Position numbers and translations under genes: made by a program. From Candidatus Gastranaerophilales bacterium (lineage in GTDB: Bacteria; Cyanobacteriota; Vampirovibrionia; Gastranaerophilales; Gastranaerophilaceae): DNA of 64,000 nucleotides. Location of the stretch: the NCBI GenBank assembly GCA_947625495.1, contig CANQOQ010000004.1:1-64000 (forward strand). Reading direction: 5' to 3'. Positions 50,015 to 59,611 of this stretch are shown here, piece by piece; position 1 is the first letter of the stretch; the number at the start of each line of letters is the position of its first letter. Below the pieces are notes generated by a model. It ran no database searches. It worked only from the letters and a program-made list of their open reading frames with translations, and was not told the DNA's origin.

Positions 50015-50733
50015 TGTTTAGACTCCTTATTCTCTGTTTTATCCGAGTTCTCTATAATTATATTAATTATATTTTTCAGTTTGCCGCCAATATGTTTAAC
50101 AATTTTTGATTTTCGATTTATCCAGTCTGAGATTTTATTTTTTCTTGCCATTACAACATCGGATAAAGATATTATCCAAGATTTATTTTCTTTAACAACA
50201 CCTGAAATTAAGTCCTGAAAATCACTTGTCAGCGGAACATCAACTTTTGAATTAGAAAATAAAATCATAAATAAGACTGCAAATAACGTACCTAAAGTTT
50301 GACTGTATTGTTTTATTCTCAATTGCGCCATATCAGGATCGTATAATTTAATATTAACGATATCATCAGGTTTAAATAATCTGTTTAATAAATTATGTTT
50401 TTCTAAACCAATATAATGATTAGTCAATTTTAAAAAGAAAGCTCTTATGGTTACACCTGTAATTCCGCCAGCCATCGCTTTCGATGCCGATTTTATGGCT
50501 GAATCTACTTTTTTATCCTCTTTTGCATACTTTAAATCTATTAACGGCTGAAACATCAATGCAGAAACAGCCAGAAACAATTTTTGCTCCGGCGTATTAA
50601 TATATTCTCCTGCCACTTTTCCAATTTTGCCGAATATTTCAGGTATATATTTGGGATTTGCAGGAACACCTTTAAATGTCGGACTTGACTTTGATTGTCC
50701 GTCCTTATTTATGAAAGATGAACTTATTTTCAT
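50011..50733 (-). CDS. SFKG-type membrane protein, 240 aa
   Basis: Unrecognised. The N-terminus reads 'MKISSSF' and residues 18-22 read PTFKG. At least two hydrophobic segments follow ('KLFLAVSALMFQPLIDL' and 'LGTLFAVLFMILFSN'), then a charged C-terminal tail ending in Lys/Glu-rich sequence. First gene of a two-gene unit with the 340-aa protein, and divergent from the third SFKG protein at 50889, which starts with the same MKISS. Confidence 0.75.
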   Translation of the reverse strand: MKISSSFINKDGQSKSSPTFKGVPANPKYIPEIFGKIGKVAGEYINTPEQKLFLAVSALMFQPLIDLKYAKEDKKVDSAIKSASKAMAGGITGVTIRAFFLKLTNHYIGLEKHNLLNRLFKPDDIVNIKLYDPDMAQLRIKQYSQTLGTLFAVLFMILFSNSKVDVPLTSDFQDLISGVVKENKSWIISLSDVVMARKNKISDWINRKSKIVKHIGGKLKNIINIIIENSDKTENKESKQ

Positions 50734-50888
50734 TGTATTGTTGCAGCCTTATTTTACAGGTTTATAAAAGTCATACATAAATTTTATTGACAAATTATTA
50801 TAAATTGTTAATTTTTTTTTACATCTTTACAACTTAAAAGCAAATTTTAAAATGTTCTTTTTTGAAGATAATATCTAAAGGAGTAAAT

Positions 50889-51749
50889 ATGAAAATTTCT
50901 TCTGTCTCAAATGTAGTGAATAATCTTTCCCGAAATATAAAAAAACAATCTTTGCCTTCTTTTAAAGGAATATATGTTGAAGATATAGTAGATTTAGGCG
51001 ATGTTGCAGAACATTGTTCTCCTGCAAAATTTTTAAAAAAAGACGCTCTGTTATTAAATGAAATAGCACAATATTATCCGAATCAGGATTGTTTTATAAG
51101 AAGAGGCTACGGTGGTATGCCAAGACTTGAATATAGAGAGAGACCGCCGGTTGTCCAAAACTTTCAAGCCAATGTGTTCGGACAATATAATATTGATGTT
51201 AATCCAAAAGATAAAGACTATCCTTGTGTACCGCTATTATTATACGGAGAATCCACACTTAACCGTATGATAGGTATGACATCATACAGAAGTTTGAATC
51301 CTTCATTGGCATATACGGTAAAAGCAGGTTATGAACTCCATAAAAAACTTATAGAAAAGAAAAATCAAATTATGGGTGTTATAGGTCGTGGCGATGATGT
51401 TGACCTAGGTGAAGAAACATTAACCGAAAAAGCACACAAAGCTATAGCCGATGTTGAAGAAGCCGTAAAAAGATATCTGCTGGAATCAGCCTATGTTGCT
51501 CTCTCTGATCCGGCTACTGCCAGCCAAATTTATGCTTCTAATTATCCTAAAGTACAAACAAGACTTGATGCGAAAAGAACTCTGGACTTAACTACAAGCA
51601 CGGCAAAACAGCCTCAAAGTCAACCTTCTGTTGACAATATTGATATATGTGAGCTTGCAATGAAAATGTATCCTGATTATCAGCAAAACAAAGAAGTAAA
51701 CGAAAAACTTCATAAATATATGGAATATCACGGATTAATAATTAAATAA
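50889..51749 (+). CDS. SFKG-type soluble protein, 286 aa
   Basis: Unrecognised. It begins 'MKISSVSNVVNNLSR' and residues 23-27 read PSFKG. No membrane helix. The rest has mixed secondary structure, with 'FIRRGYGGMPRLEYRERPP' and a Gln/Ser/Thr-rich linker near residue 240. The ATG at 50889 has AAAGGAG 6 bases upstream; the earlier in-frame start at 50862 lacks one. Convergent with rnpB, which ends 2 bases downstream. Confidence 0.78.
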   Translation: MKISSVSNVVNNLSRNIKKQSLPSFKGIYVEDIVDLGDVAEHCSPAKFLKKDALLLNEIAQYYPNQDCFIRRGYGGMPRLEYRERPPVVQNFQANVFGQYNIDVNPKDKDYPCVPLLLYGESTLNRMIGMTSYRSLNPSLAYTVKAGYELHKKLIEKKNQIMGVIGRGDDVDLGEETLTEKAHKAIADVEEAVKRYLLESAYVALSDPATASQIYASNYPKVQTRLDAKRTLDLTTSTAKQPQSQPSVDNIDICELAMKMYPDYQQNKEVNEKLHKYMEYHGLIIK

Positions 51750-51751
51750 AA

Positions 51752-52084
51752 GAGAGCAGGTCATAAGCCGGATTCTGTTTCTAAACAATCATCTGTCTTG
51801 GATGCAGGTTACCCTGCACCTCCAGCGATTTTCAAAAGACGGCGGGTCACCTTAACCTTTTTTATCTTGCACCCGAACGGAGTTTACCCGGCGGATATTT
51901 CTCAATACCCCCTGTAGTCTTTTACACTACCGTTGCACCTGAACCTTATATTATAAGGTTGTTTACTTTTCTGTGGCACTGGTCCTAAAGTCGCCTTCGG
52001 CGGATGTTATCCGTCGTTCTGCCCTTGGGTGTCCGGACTTTCCTCATTTAAGTTTTCTTAAACGCGATTGTTCGTCTGCTCTCT
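51752..52084 (-). ncRNA. rnpB: RNase P RNA (class A)
   Basis: The catalytic RNA that trims tRNA 5' ends. On the minus strand the conserved core starts with 'GAGGAAAGTCCGGAC' and 'AGGGCAG', includes 'GGGTAAACTCCG' and 'GGTGACCCGCC' regions, and ends with 'AGAATCCGGCTTATG'. The terminal P1 helix pairs GAGAGCAG with CTGCTCTC. About 333 bases. It begins 20 bases after the metalloprotease stop. T-rich sequence follows P1. Confidence 0.97.
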
Positions 52085-52103
52085 TTTTTATTATTACATA
52101 AAA

Positions 52104-52883
52104 TTACATTTCTTTAAATTTATCAGTTATTTCTTTCGGAAGTTTTATATTTTGAATTGACATCTGAAACTTTTTAATTTCCGCTAATTTTGCTTGTTCC
52201 TCTTCTAAATTACGCTTCGGACGTTTTATTTGTTTAAGCGTTCTTTCGAACTGCGACTCTGTTCTTCCTGTTACTATTTCCATTATAATATCATCAATAT
52301 TATTCAAATTCAGTGAATATAACTCATTTAAGCTGTTTACCGATGTGCCGTACGGCAGTGAATATAACCATTCCACGGACATTTTATCTCGGTCGGATAA
52401 TTTTACCTGTCCGTATTGGTGAGGAGTATACATAATATCATTTGTATTTGTAGAATGCCCTAATCCCAAAGCATGCCCGATTTCATGCAGTATTGTATGA
52501 TATACTTCATTTTCATCCATATATTTTCTGTGAATAATCCCATCAGATATTCCTATTGACACTTCGGCGGAATATAATCTTGACTGTTCATCATAGTTAA
52601 AAGAACAATTCCCTAATGATTTACGATCTACTCTTCTCCACTCAACATTCATATTTGAGTCATAAAGATTATTTGTAATATTAAATGAGAATTTACCGCC
52701 TCCCGCCTTTTCCCATTCATTTAATGCATCCATTACCATACGGGCATAATAGTATTTATCAGTATCATTCATTGAATAGAAACTGCAAGGAGCTATATAT
52801 ACATTAATCGGTATAAACTGTTCGGGCCATCTTATTAATCGCCCGTTTTTTAAATGCTGCTGTAAATATGTTAATCTGTGCAT
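52104..52883 (-). CDS. Matrixin-like zinc metalloprotease
   Basis: The zinc site is complete: 'HEIGHALGLGH' (HExxHxxGxxH) followed by the Met-turn 'NDIMYTPH'. This is the metzincin/matrixin arrangement. At 259 aa it is a bare catalytic domain with a helical C-terminal part. The N-terminus shows no signal peptide ('MHRLTYLQQHLKNGRLIRWP'), unusual for this clan, so it may act in the cytoplasm or leave by another route. Preceded without a gap by the 106-aa zinc-ribbon gene. Confidence 0.85.
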   Translation of the reverse strand: MHRLTYLQQHLKNGRLIRWPEQFIPINVYIAPCSFYSMNDTDKYYYARMVMDALNEWEKAGGGKFSFNITNNLYDSNMNVEWRRVDRKSLGNCSFNYDEQSRLYSAEVSIGISDGIIHRKYMDENEVYHTILHEIGHALGLGHSTNTNDIMYTPHQYGQVKLSDRDKMSVEWLYSLPYGTSVNSLNELYSLNLNNIDDIIMEIVTGRTESQFERTLKQIKRPKRNLEEEQAKLAEIKKFQMSIQNIKLPKEITDKFKEM

Positions 52884-53204
52884 TTAGTTGTTTACTCTTT
52901 TTTCTTCCTGTTTAATAAATTCACACATTTCTTCAAGTCTTGTGTCTTCCATTGCCTTGATAAGTTCATCTGCGTTTTTAAATTTTCCTATTGCAAAACC
53001 AGTTTCAGCAAGTAATACACAATCATTACAAAGTCTATATTTGCCGTATTGAATAGAACCTGCAAGAGGTTTCGTTTTTCCGCAGCAAGAGCATTCAAAG
53101 GTTTCATCCGCTAATGAAGCATCCTCTTCTATATCATCCAGCCTCATTTGCTCAACTACCTGCTGCATTTCTTCTATTATTTTTAATTGTTCCTCTTTAT
53201 TCAT
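52884..53204 (-). CDS. Zinc-ribbon protein, 106 aa
   Basis: A small acidic, helical protein with one zinc ribbon of four cysteines ('FECSCCGKTKPLAG' and 'CNDC'). The helix-ribbon-helix layout suggests protein binding. It overlaps the membrane glycosyltransferase upstream by 4 bases and abuts the metalloprotease. An adaptor role for the protease is a guess. Confidence 0.7.
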   Translation of the reverse strand: MNKEEQLKIIEEMQQVVEQMRLDDIEEDASLADETFECSCCGKTKPLAGSIQYGKYRLCNDCVLLAETGFAIGKFKNADELIKAMEDTRLEEMCEFIKQEEKRVNN

Positions 53205-54727
53205 ATATTCCCGTTTTTTCTATATACCCTATCATAATCCGATGATACTTCTTCTTCAATTTTATAATATTTATTTATAAAATTAAATATTTCACTTCCC
53301 CAGCCGTTTGAAAATGATGTTGTATTATACCATGGGTATTTATTATTAAATATTATAATTATTTCGGGTGCATTGTTTTTTATTCTGTTTATTATTTTTT
53401 CATTTCCGAATATTTCGGTATTGGGAGGAATTAAGTAGTAAAGCATATTATCCGATTTCCTTTTAGTCAGGTAATTCAGCATTACTCCTTCAGGAAGAAC
53501 CAAAACAGTATCATTCTTATCCGTATTATTTATTATATAGTCAATTAAATAATTATATCTTTTTGCAAAATACTCATTATCCGTATATATTTTTTCTTTT
53601 GAATGTGTATTTATTACATTTTGCCTGATTGATTTAATTTTATTTATATCATTATTAAAATAAAAACCCGTAAAAATACAAAGAAAACATAATAATATGA
53701 TATACAATTTTTTAAACGGATAAACTAGAGCGCATATATTTATTAAAATAAGCGGAAGAAAGAATGTTCCGTACAATTCAAGAGATATTGCCCCTATACA
53801 TTTTAATGAACATAATACGGTTGTAATGCTTAAAATAATAACGGCAATTTCTCTTTTTCTTATTATAAAAAGTAATATAACGGATAAATATCCCGTAAAC
53901 AGAAATTTTATTGAAGAAGGTGAGTTAAATATATTTATAATACTCAATAAAGAGTTCTTAACTGAACCAACGGAAGGAATAAATCCCGTGTATGTATAAA
54001 AATATTTTACACTTTCACTATGCGAAAGATTTAATATATATTTTACAGATTGATTTAAATCATTTAAGCCTAAACCCTGAATTAATAATATAAATAATGA
54101 TAATAACGGCATTGAAATTATTGATATTATTGAATATACAAAATTTTTAATTCCTATTTTTTTATACAGGGCAATAAAAATAAGTACAAACAGAAATAGA
54201 ATATATTCGTATTTAAAAGAAATACTCAGTGAAAATAAGAAACAGGATAAAAAATAATATCTGATTTTTTCATTTTTTAAATATAAAACCAGCATAAGAA
54301 ATGCCCATAAAAATGCACTCATTGCATATAAAAGAGAATATGAATAAGGCGTTATATAATTAGATATACCTGGATAAAATATACAACCGAATATTATAAG
54401 TGTACATAATAAAAGGGCGCAAATTCTCTCCGTATATATTTTTGTAATTACATAAACTGCAATAAGAATAATGTATGAAGCAATAAATCCAATAATATTT
54501 AAATTATTAAATAACTTAAGAAAAAAAGCATTAACAATATACCCTAAAGGCGGATAGACATTAAAAATATCTTTATATAATATCTCACCCTGATTCATCT
54601 GCCACGGTATATATAATTCACGCCCGATATCGGAATTTATACCGTATGTACTGCCTTGAGAAAAACAATACATTAAAAGAAAAAGGATAAATAATATCGA
54701 TAAAAATATAAAATCTTTTTTTTCCAT
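53201..54727 (-). CDS. Membrane glycosyltransferase-like protein, 508 aa
   Basis: About 11-12 hydrophobic helices and a C-terminal soluble tail. The layout (an acidic loop after helix 1, 'GRELYIPWQMNQGEILYKDI', then 'NVYPPLGYIVNAF') resembles GT39/GT83-like polyprenyl-sugar transferases (ArnT/Wzy-like GT-C fold). Start taken at the ATG at 54727, right after the preceding gene's stop. It is a tandem duplicate of the gene at 54730. Sugar and acceptor unknown. Confidence 0.8.
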   Translation of the reverse strand: MEKKDFIFLSILFILFLLMYCFSQGSTYGINSDIGRELYIPWQMNQGEILYKDIFNVYPPLGYIVNAFFLKLFNNLNIIGFIASYIILIAVYVITKIYTERICALLLCTLIIFGCIFYPGISNYITPYSYSLLYAMSAFLWAFLMLVLYLKNEKIRYYFLSCFLFSLSISFKYEYILFLFVLIFIALYKKIGIKNFVYSIISIISMPLLSLFILLIQGLGLNDLNQSVKYILNLSHSESVKYFYTYTGFIPSVGSVKNSLLSIINIFNSPSSIKFLFTGYLSVILLFIIRKREIAVIILSITTVLCSLKCIGAISLELYGTFFLPLILINICALVYPFKKLYIILLCFLCIFTGFYFNNDINKIKSIRQNVINTHSKEKIYTDNEYFAKRYNYLIDYIINNTDKNDTVLVLPEGVMLNYLTKRKSDNMLYYLIPPNTEIFGNEKIINRIKNNAPEIIIIFNNKYPWYNTTSFSNGWGSEIFNFINKYYKIEEEVSSDYDRVYRKNGNI

Positions 54728-54729
54728 AT

Positions 54730-56442
54730 TTAATCTTTCTTTTTGTAAACGGCGAGCCAAAAATCATTTCCGAAAACTTTAGGTATATTATAGTATTCTC
54801 CTAACAGAGAACATATTTTCATCCCAAAACTTTCGCAAAAATATGTTTGTCCGAAATTATTATATGACATTGGTTGAAGAATAATATAATCAGGCAGATT
54901 ATTTTTTAAATCATTGTATATTTTTTCTTCCGTGAAAATTTCTATATTAGGAGGTATCAAATAATAATATTTGTTATTTGATTTTCTGTCCGTCAAAAAG
55001 TTTATCATGGCACCTTCGGGCAGAACAAGAATTGTATCATTTTTACTTGTATTTTCATTTATATAATTTAGCGTTTCAGTTATTGATTTTTCAAATACTT
55101 TTTCCGTATATATTGTTCCCTTGTTTGTTTGAAGTAAATAAGGGTGGGATATACCTGCTCTTGTTATATTTGATAGGCAATAAAGGAGTGCTGCAATCGT
55201 AACAAATAACGAAAGCAGATTTCTGTATAGTTTTAATTCTTTTTTATTAATTTGTTTAATAAATCTCGGGAAATAATTAATGAAAAATATAAACAACGTT
55301 GAAAAAAGAATCGGGAAATAATATGTACCGTATGAATTAAAGCTTATGGAAAAAATACATTTAAAACTTGCTAAAATTGCACAAATGAATAACAGCAGCA
55401 TTAATTTGTCTTTTGACGTTTTATTTTGTTTCTTTCTTAAAAATATTATATATGCAATTAGTAAAATAACAGTGAATATCCCTATTGAATTAAATATATA
55501 AGCATTACTTTCTACCATACAAGGGTATATATAAGTATAAGAGAGAATAATAAATACAAATGAACAAAGCAGTATAAGTTTTTTCAGAGAATATTTAATC
55601 AGGTAAAACAAAATTATGGTAAATAAACAAAAACAGGATAAATTTTTTGAAAGCATTTTTATTGATGAAATATCAGGTATGAATCCTAAATAGCTGTACA
55701 GATAATGTACACTTTGAGATTTTGAAAGTTTTATCATATATATAAATGCCTGATATAAATCATTAAATGACACTCCCTGAAAAAGAAGAGTGCTTAACGA
55801 AATGATACCAACCGATATAAACGCTAAAATTGAATATAATATACATTTTAGAGAACATTTTTTTATTCTCATCTCACAAATTACAACAAGTAAAAACATT
55901 ATAAATTCGTACTTAAAAGCTAAACTTAGTCCGATAAAAAAGCAGGATAATATAATATACTTATCTTTATCTTTTTTATGATATAGAAGCAGAAAATATA
56001 ATGACCATAAAAAGGCATTTAAAGCATATACCATTGAATATGAATAAGGGAATATATAATTATCCAAAGAAACCGCAAATATACAGGAGGTTATTATAAT
56101 AAACAGCGCCGAATAAATGTAATATTGCTTTTTAATAAACAAATTCATTATATAATACAGTGCAGTTAAAATGATTAAAGAATTTATAAACCCTATCCAA
56201 TAATACACATTGAGGTTTTCACCAAAAATTTTTGTTAAAAGAGCATTAATTTGATATCCCAAAGGTGCATAAACATTAAAAATATCTTTATATAATAAAG
56301 CTCCTTTATTCATTGCCATCGGAATGTATACTTCTCTTGAAGTGTCAACAAAAAACATTGACAGTCTGCCATAAAAAACCGCAAAAATCACAATCAAAAA
56401 TATAAATGATATAAAAAACAAAAAATATTTATTTATTTTCAT
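54730..56442 (-). CDS. Membrane glycosyltransferase-like protein, 570 aa
   Basis: Paralogue of the 508-aa protein: same acidic loop ('SREVYIPMAMNKGALLYKDI') and 'NVYAPLGYQINAL', same helix order, and the same C-terminal 'DTILVLPEGAMINFLTDRKS' block. GT-C fold is inferred. The two genes touch without a gap, pointing to tandem duplication and co-expression. It is divergent from alr across a 44-bp gap. Confidence 0.8.
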   Translation of the reverse strand: MKINKYFLFFISFIFLIVIFAVFYGRLSMFFVDTSREVYIPMAMNKGALLYKDIFNVYAPLGYQINALLTKIFGENLNVYYWIGFINSLIILTALYYIMNLFIKKQYYIYSALFIIITSCIFAVSLDNYIFPYSYSMVYALNAFLWSLYFLLLYHKKDKDKYIILSCFFIGLSLAFKYEFIMFLLVVICEMRIKKCSLKCILYSILAFISVGIISLSTLLFQGVSFNDLYQAFIYMIKLSKSQSVHYLYSYLGFIPDISSIKMLSKNLSCFCLFTIILFYLIKYSLKKLILLCSFVFIILSYTYIYPCMVESNAYIFNSIGIFTVILLIAYIIFLRKKQNKTSKDKLMLLLFICAILASFKCIFSISFNSYGTYYFPILFSTLFIFFINYFPRFIKQINKKELKLYRNLLSLFVTIAALLYCLSNITRAGISHPYLLQTNKGTIYTEKVFEKSITETLNYINENTSKNDTILVLPEGAMINFLTDRKSNNKYYYLIPPNIEIFTEEKIYNDLKNNLPDYIILQPMSYNNFGQTYFCESFGMKICSLLGEYYNIPKVFGNDFWLAVYKKKD

Positions 56443-56486
56443 ATAAAGATTATAACAAATATGAAATTTTGAGCTAATATATAATT

Positions 56487-57623
56487 ATGAAATTTCAAAG
56501 ATTATCAAATATAAATACAAAACGAGATGCATGGGTAGAAATAAATCTTGATGCAATCGAGAAAAATATTTTAGAATTAAAAACGCTTGTAAAAAATGGT
56601 TCTAAAATACTTGCAGTTGTTAAAGCGGACGCATACGGACACGGAAGTTCAATGATAACACCTACACTTTTGGCTTCGGGAGTTGATTATCTCGGTGTAG
56701 CTTCAATAGATGAAGGAACAGAATTAAGAAATAATAAATTTACTTGTCCTATATTGGTTTTGGGCGCTTCTCCCGTTTGGGCATTTGATTATGCGGCTCA
56801 AAATAACATATCAATTTCAATGTTTCTTGATAACCATATTGATGCGGCTAAATTAACTTATCAAAAAACAGGACTTAAAACAAAGGCTCATATTAAACTT
56901 GATACAGGCATGAACAGAATCGGAGTAAGACAGGAAAATGCCGTTGAATTTATAAAAAAAGTACAGAATACTCCTGAAATTGAACTGCAAGGTATATTTA
57001 CACATTTTGCCTGCGCTGAATCCGAAGAAAAGACAAAAGAACAATTAAAGATATGGGACAATGTTCTCTCGCAAGTAGATACAAAAGGTTTAATACTTCA
57101 CTGTTTTAATACGGCAGCTACTATATCAGGATATAAAGAAGATAAATACAATATGGTAAGACTGGGACTCAGTATATACGGATTAATTCCCGATTTGCCC
57201 GAATTTTGCCATAAAGTTCCCGTTCTTACGCCCGCAATGAGTTTAAAAGGCAGAATCATAAATATACATAAAGCGCCTGAAAATTCCGGAGTAAGTTACT
57301 CTCACACATATATAACAAATAAAAATACAACCATTGCAACAATTCCCATAGGATACGCAGACGGAGTCGACAGAAGACTTTCCAACAAAATCTACGGTAT
57401 TTTAAACGGGAAGAAAATAAAACAAATCGGCAATATCACAATGGATCAAATGATGTTTGATATAACGGGCATAGAAGCCAAAGAAGGCGATATTATTACC
57501 CTTATCGGTTCAGACGGTAACGAAAACATATCAATCAATGAATGGGCTGATATATTGGGAACGATAAATTATGAACTTATCTGCCGTCTAAAGGTAAGAT
57601 TATCAAGAGTATATACCCGCTAA
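56487..57623 (+). CDS. alr: Alanine racemase
   Basis: Makes D-alanine for peptidoglycan. The PLP lysine is in 'AVVKADAYGHGS'; the catalytic Tyr region is 'GVSYSHTYIT'. 'DTGMNRIGVR' and 'MVRLGLSIYGL' are also typical. At 378 aa it is full length. Its stop overlaps the convergent TolC-family gene by 4 bases. Confidence 0.95.
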   Translation: MKFQRLSNINTKRDAWVEINLDAIEKNILELKTLVKNGSKILAVVKADAYGHGSSMITPTLLASGVDYLGVASIDEGTELRNNKFTCPILVLGASPVWAFDYAAQNNISISMFLDNHIDAAKLTYQKTGLKTKAHIKLDTGMNRIGVRQENAVEFIKKVQNTPEIELQGIFTHFACAESEEKTKEQLKIWDNVLSQVDTKGLILHCFNTAATISGYKEDKYNMVRLGLSIYGLIPDLPEFCHKVPVLTPAMSLKGRIINIHKAPENSGVSYSHTYITNKNTTIATIPIGYADGVDRRLSNKIYGILNGKKIKQIGNITMDQMMFDITGIEAKEGDIITLIGSDGNENISINEWADILGTINYELICRLKVRLSRVYTR

Positions 57624-58912
57624 ACATCTTCATCTATTCTGAAGTCATCATCATTAACTTCTCTAATAAAAGAGTTCCAAGCATTATAATAGTCAGCCAG
57701 TGCATAAGTGTATGCAACGGAAATCATACGATAAGATTCTTCCATCGTTATTAATGTAGTAAGGTCAATTTTACCTTCTTTGTAGCTTTTTCTTGAAGCT
57801 TTTATTAATTCTTCTGAGCTTGAAAGAAGCTGTTCATTATAGCTTTTTAAATTTAGTTGCGCCGTTAAAAATTTTTCATAAGCTTTTTTGACGTCATTTA
57901 AAGCTTTATTTTCAGTAGATTTGAAGTTTAATTGCGCCTGCTCAAACTCTAATTTTGCATTTTCTATTTCAGGTGAATAATTATAGAGAATCGGAATATT
58001 TACAATATTAGCGGCAACAAATGCACCGTTTTTAAACTCGCCGTCACCCGACTGACCGGGATTCTGATAACTGTAGCCTCCGGTGATTTCCAAATCAGGT
58101 ACTTTCTGCCTTAATACGTATGAAAGATTTTTTTTAGCAACCTCAATACCTTGAAGCGCAATTTTTATATCGGTTCTGTTATTCATTGCCTGTTTTGATA
58201 TTTTTTCAAAATCGGGCATTTTCGCATCAGGATTCGGTATAAACAAAGGATTATAATCTTTTGTAAAACTGTCCTCTTTTGTATCATAAAATCCTTCAGG
58301 TGAATTTATTACTTTATTAAATTGATACAATGACGTTTTTACATTATATTTTGCGGATGTAACTTCTGTTATAATCTGATTTAATAAAAGTTGTGCCTGA
58401 AGTACATCAATCTCGGAAACCTCTTTTGTTTTATATTTAGATTTTGCAGTTTCTAGCATATTTTTAAGAAGCTCTTCTTGTTTTTGCATAGTAGTTAAAA
58501 TAGACTTTGTAGCCAGTAAATTTGTATAAGCCTCCCTGACATCCATTTTTAAATCGGCTTCTAAATATTCAATATTTCTGTTCATTAATTCATAATTGGC
58601 TTCCTGAAGATTTTTTCTCAGCCCTCTTTTTGCAATTTCTACGGTTTGAGAAATACCAAGCTGCTGAGGATTCCCTTTTCCCGCATTTCCTATGTTATAA
58701 AAAGTTCCAAAAGAAGGATTTTGTAATCTGTTTGCCGTCTTTATTTTATTTAACTCAATATCAGAACCTAAACGGGAGGATTTTATATCAAGATTGTTTT
58801 CTTCTGCTATTTTAACAGCTTCTGACATTGAAACCTTTTCTGCATTCTCTGCTGCTTGAGAATAAGGTACAAATACAGCCAATATAGTTAATAATAATAA
58901 AATCTTTTTCAA
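57620..58912 (-). CDS. TolC-family outer-membrane efflux protein
   Basis: Outer-membrane channel of efflux or type I secretion systems. The signal peptide 'LKKILLLLTILAVFVPYSQA' is followed by two outer-membrane-efflux repeats with long coiled coils ('EAVKIAEENNLDIKSSRL' and 'LNDVKKAYEKFLTAQLNL'). The start is the TTG at 58912: GGAG lies 7 bases upstream, and the frame upstream of it runs through a TATAAT box. 430 aa. No adaptor or pump gene is adjacent. Confidence 0.88.
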   Translation of the reverse strand: MKKILLLLTILAVFVPYSQAAENAEKVSMSEAVKIAEENNLDIKSSRLGSDIELNKIKTANRLQNPSFGTFYNIGNAGKGNPQQLGISQTVEIAKRGLRKNLQEANYELMNRNIEYLEADLKMDVREAYTNLLATKSILTTMQKQEELLKNMLETAKSKYKTKEVSEIDVLQAQLLLNQIITEVTSAKYNVKTSLYQFNKVINSPEGFYDTKEDSFTKDYNPLFIPNPDAKMPDFEKISKQAMNNRTDIKIALQGIEVAKKNLSYVLRQKVPDLEITGGYSYQNPGQSGDGEFKNGAFVAANIVNIPILYNYSPEIENAKLEFEQAQLNFKSTENKALNDVKKAYEKFLTAQLNLKSYNEQLLSSSEELIKASRKSYKEGKIDLTTLITMEESYRMISVAYTYALADYYNAWNSFIREVNDDDFRIDEDV

Positions 58913-58934
58913 ATTAATGCTCCAAACCGAATTT

Positions 58935-58940
58935 ATTATA
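58935..58940 (-). promoter_or_regulatory. -10 box of the TolC-family gene
   Basis: TATAAT on the minus strand, 22 bases before the TTG start. It supports that start over any further upstream. Confidence 0.55.
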
Positions 58941-58975
58941 ACCTGAAAATAAAATTGTATAAAAAAAATATGCAT

Positions 58976-59160
58976 ATTTTAATTTTTTGGAGTAAATTTT
59001 GATAAAAAATCAAAGAAATTTAAAAAAATGACCATGTTTTTAACAAAATTGCAAATTTTTTATTCATTTTTTAAAAAATAACGATTAAAATTTTTAATTT
59101 TTGAAAAATTTACAATCATTTTTTTAATTTTTTCAATTTTTTTGTAGACAAAAGCATAAA
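58976..59160. other. Extremely A+T-rich intergenic stretch
   Basis: About 185 bases that are nearly 90% A/T, with repeated A4-T8 and T5-A7 tracts at roughly helical spacing. No gene is seen. Such DNA bends and may bind nucleoid proteins or act as an UP element for the gene at 59198. Confidence 0.5.
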
Positions 59161-59173
59161 AATGATGTAAAAT
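59145..59173 (+). promoter_or_regulatory. Promoter of the 137-aa SFKG protein
   Basis: TAGACA (59145-59150), a 17-base spacer, TAAAAT (59168-59173), both 5/6 matches. GTGAGG lies before the ATG at 59198. Confidence 0.55.
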
Positions 59174-59197
59174 AAAAAATATGGAAAGTGAGGTGTT

Positions 59198-59611
59198 ATG
59201 AAGGTTTCTGCTGTGGGCTTTTTATTTCAGGATAAAATAAAAGGCAAAAGACCGATTCGAGGTAAAAATTATACCTGCACCATTCACAAAGTAAATATTG
59301 ACGGGAATTATAACCGTAACTTAATAAGTTCTCCCATTGTAAAAACAGAAAAACAAGATATTGTTTCACCTCAAACCGCAAAAGCTGACATTCTTGCATC
59401 CTTATTAAAAATAGATTCAAAAGAGACCACATCAAAGTTTAAAGGCGCTACCATAAAAGACGGTATTAAAGAAACCGAAATTCATTCACTATTTTCCGAT
59501 AAATTATTTGCCGTAAGAACCAGAGATGAATTCGGTAAAAACCATTTTGCAGTTAAAGGTAAAAAAAGCACAAAAAATCTGTTAGCTCACAATCTTTATA
59601 TTAATGTTTAA
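59198..59611 (+). CDS. SFKG-type protein, 137 aa
   Basis: Unrecognised small basic protein. It begins 'MKVSAVGFLFQ', like the MKISS starts of the other SFKG proteins, and has 'TSKFKG' near residue 80. No membrane helix. Expressed from its own promoter beyond an unusual AT-rich stretch. It overlaps the 3' end of ccdA by 11 bases in convergent orientation. Confidence 0.7.
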   Translation: MKVSAVGFLFQDKIKGKRPIRGKNYTCTIHKVNIDGNYNRNLISSPIVKTEKQDIVSPQTAKADILASLLKIDSKETTSKFKGATIKDGIKETEIHSLFSDKLFAVRTRDEFGKNHFAVKGKKSTKNLLAHNLYINV

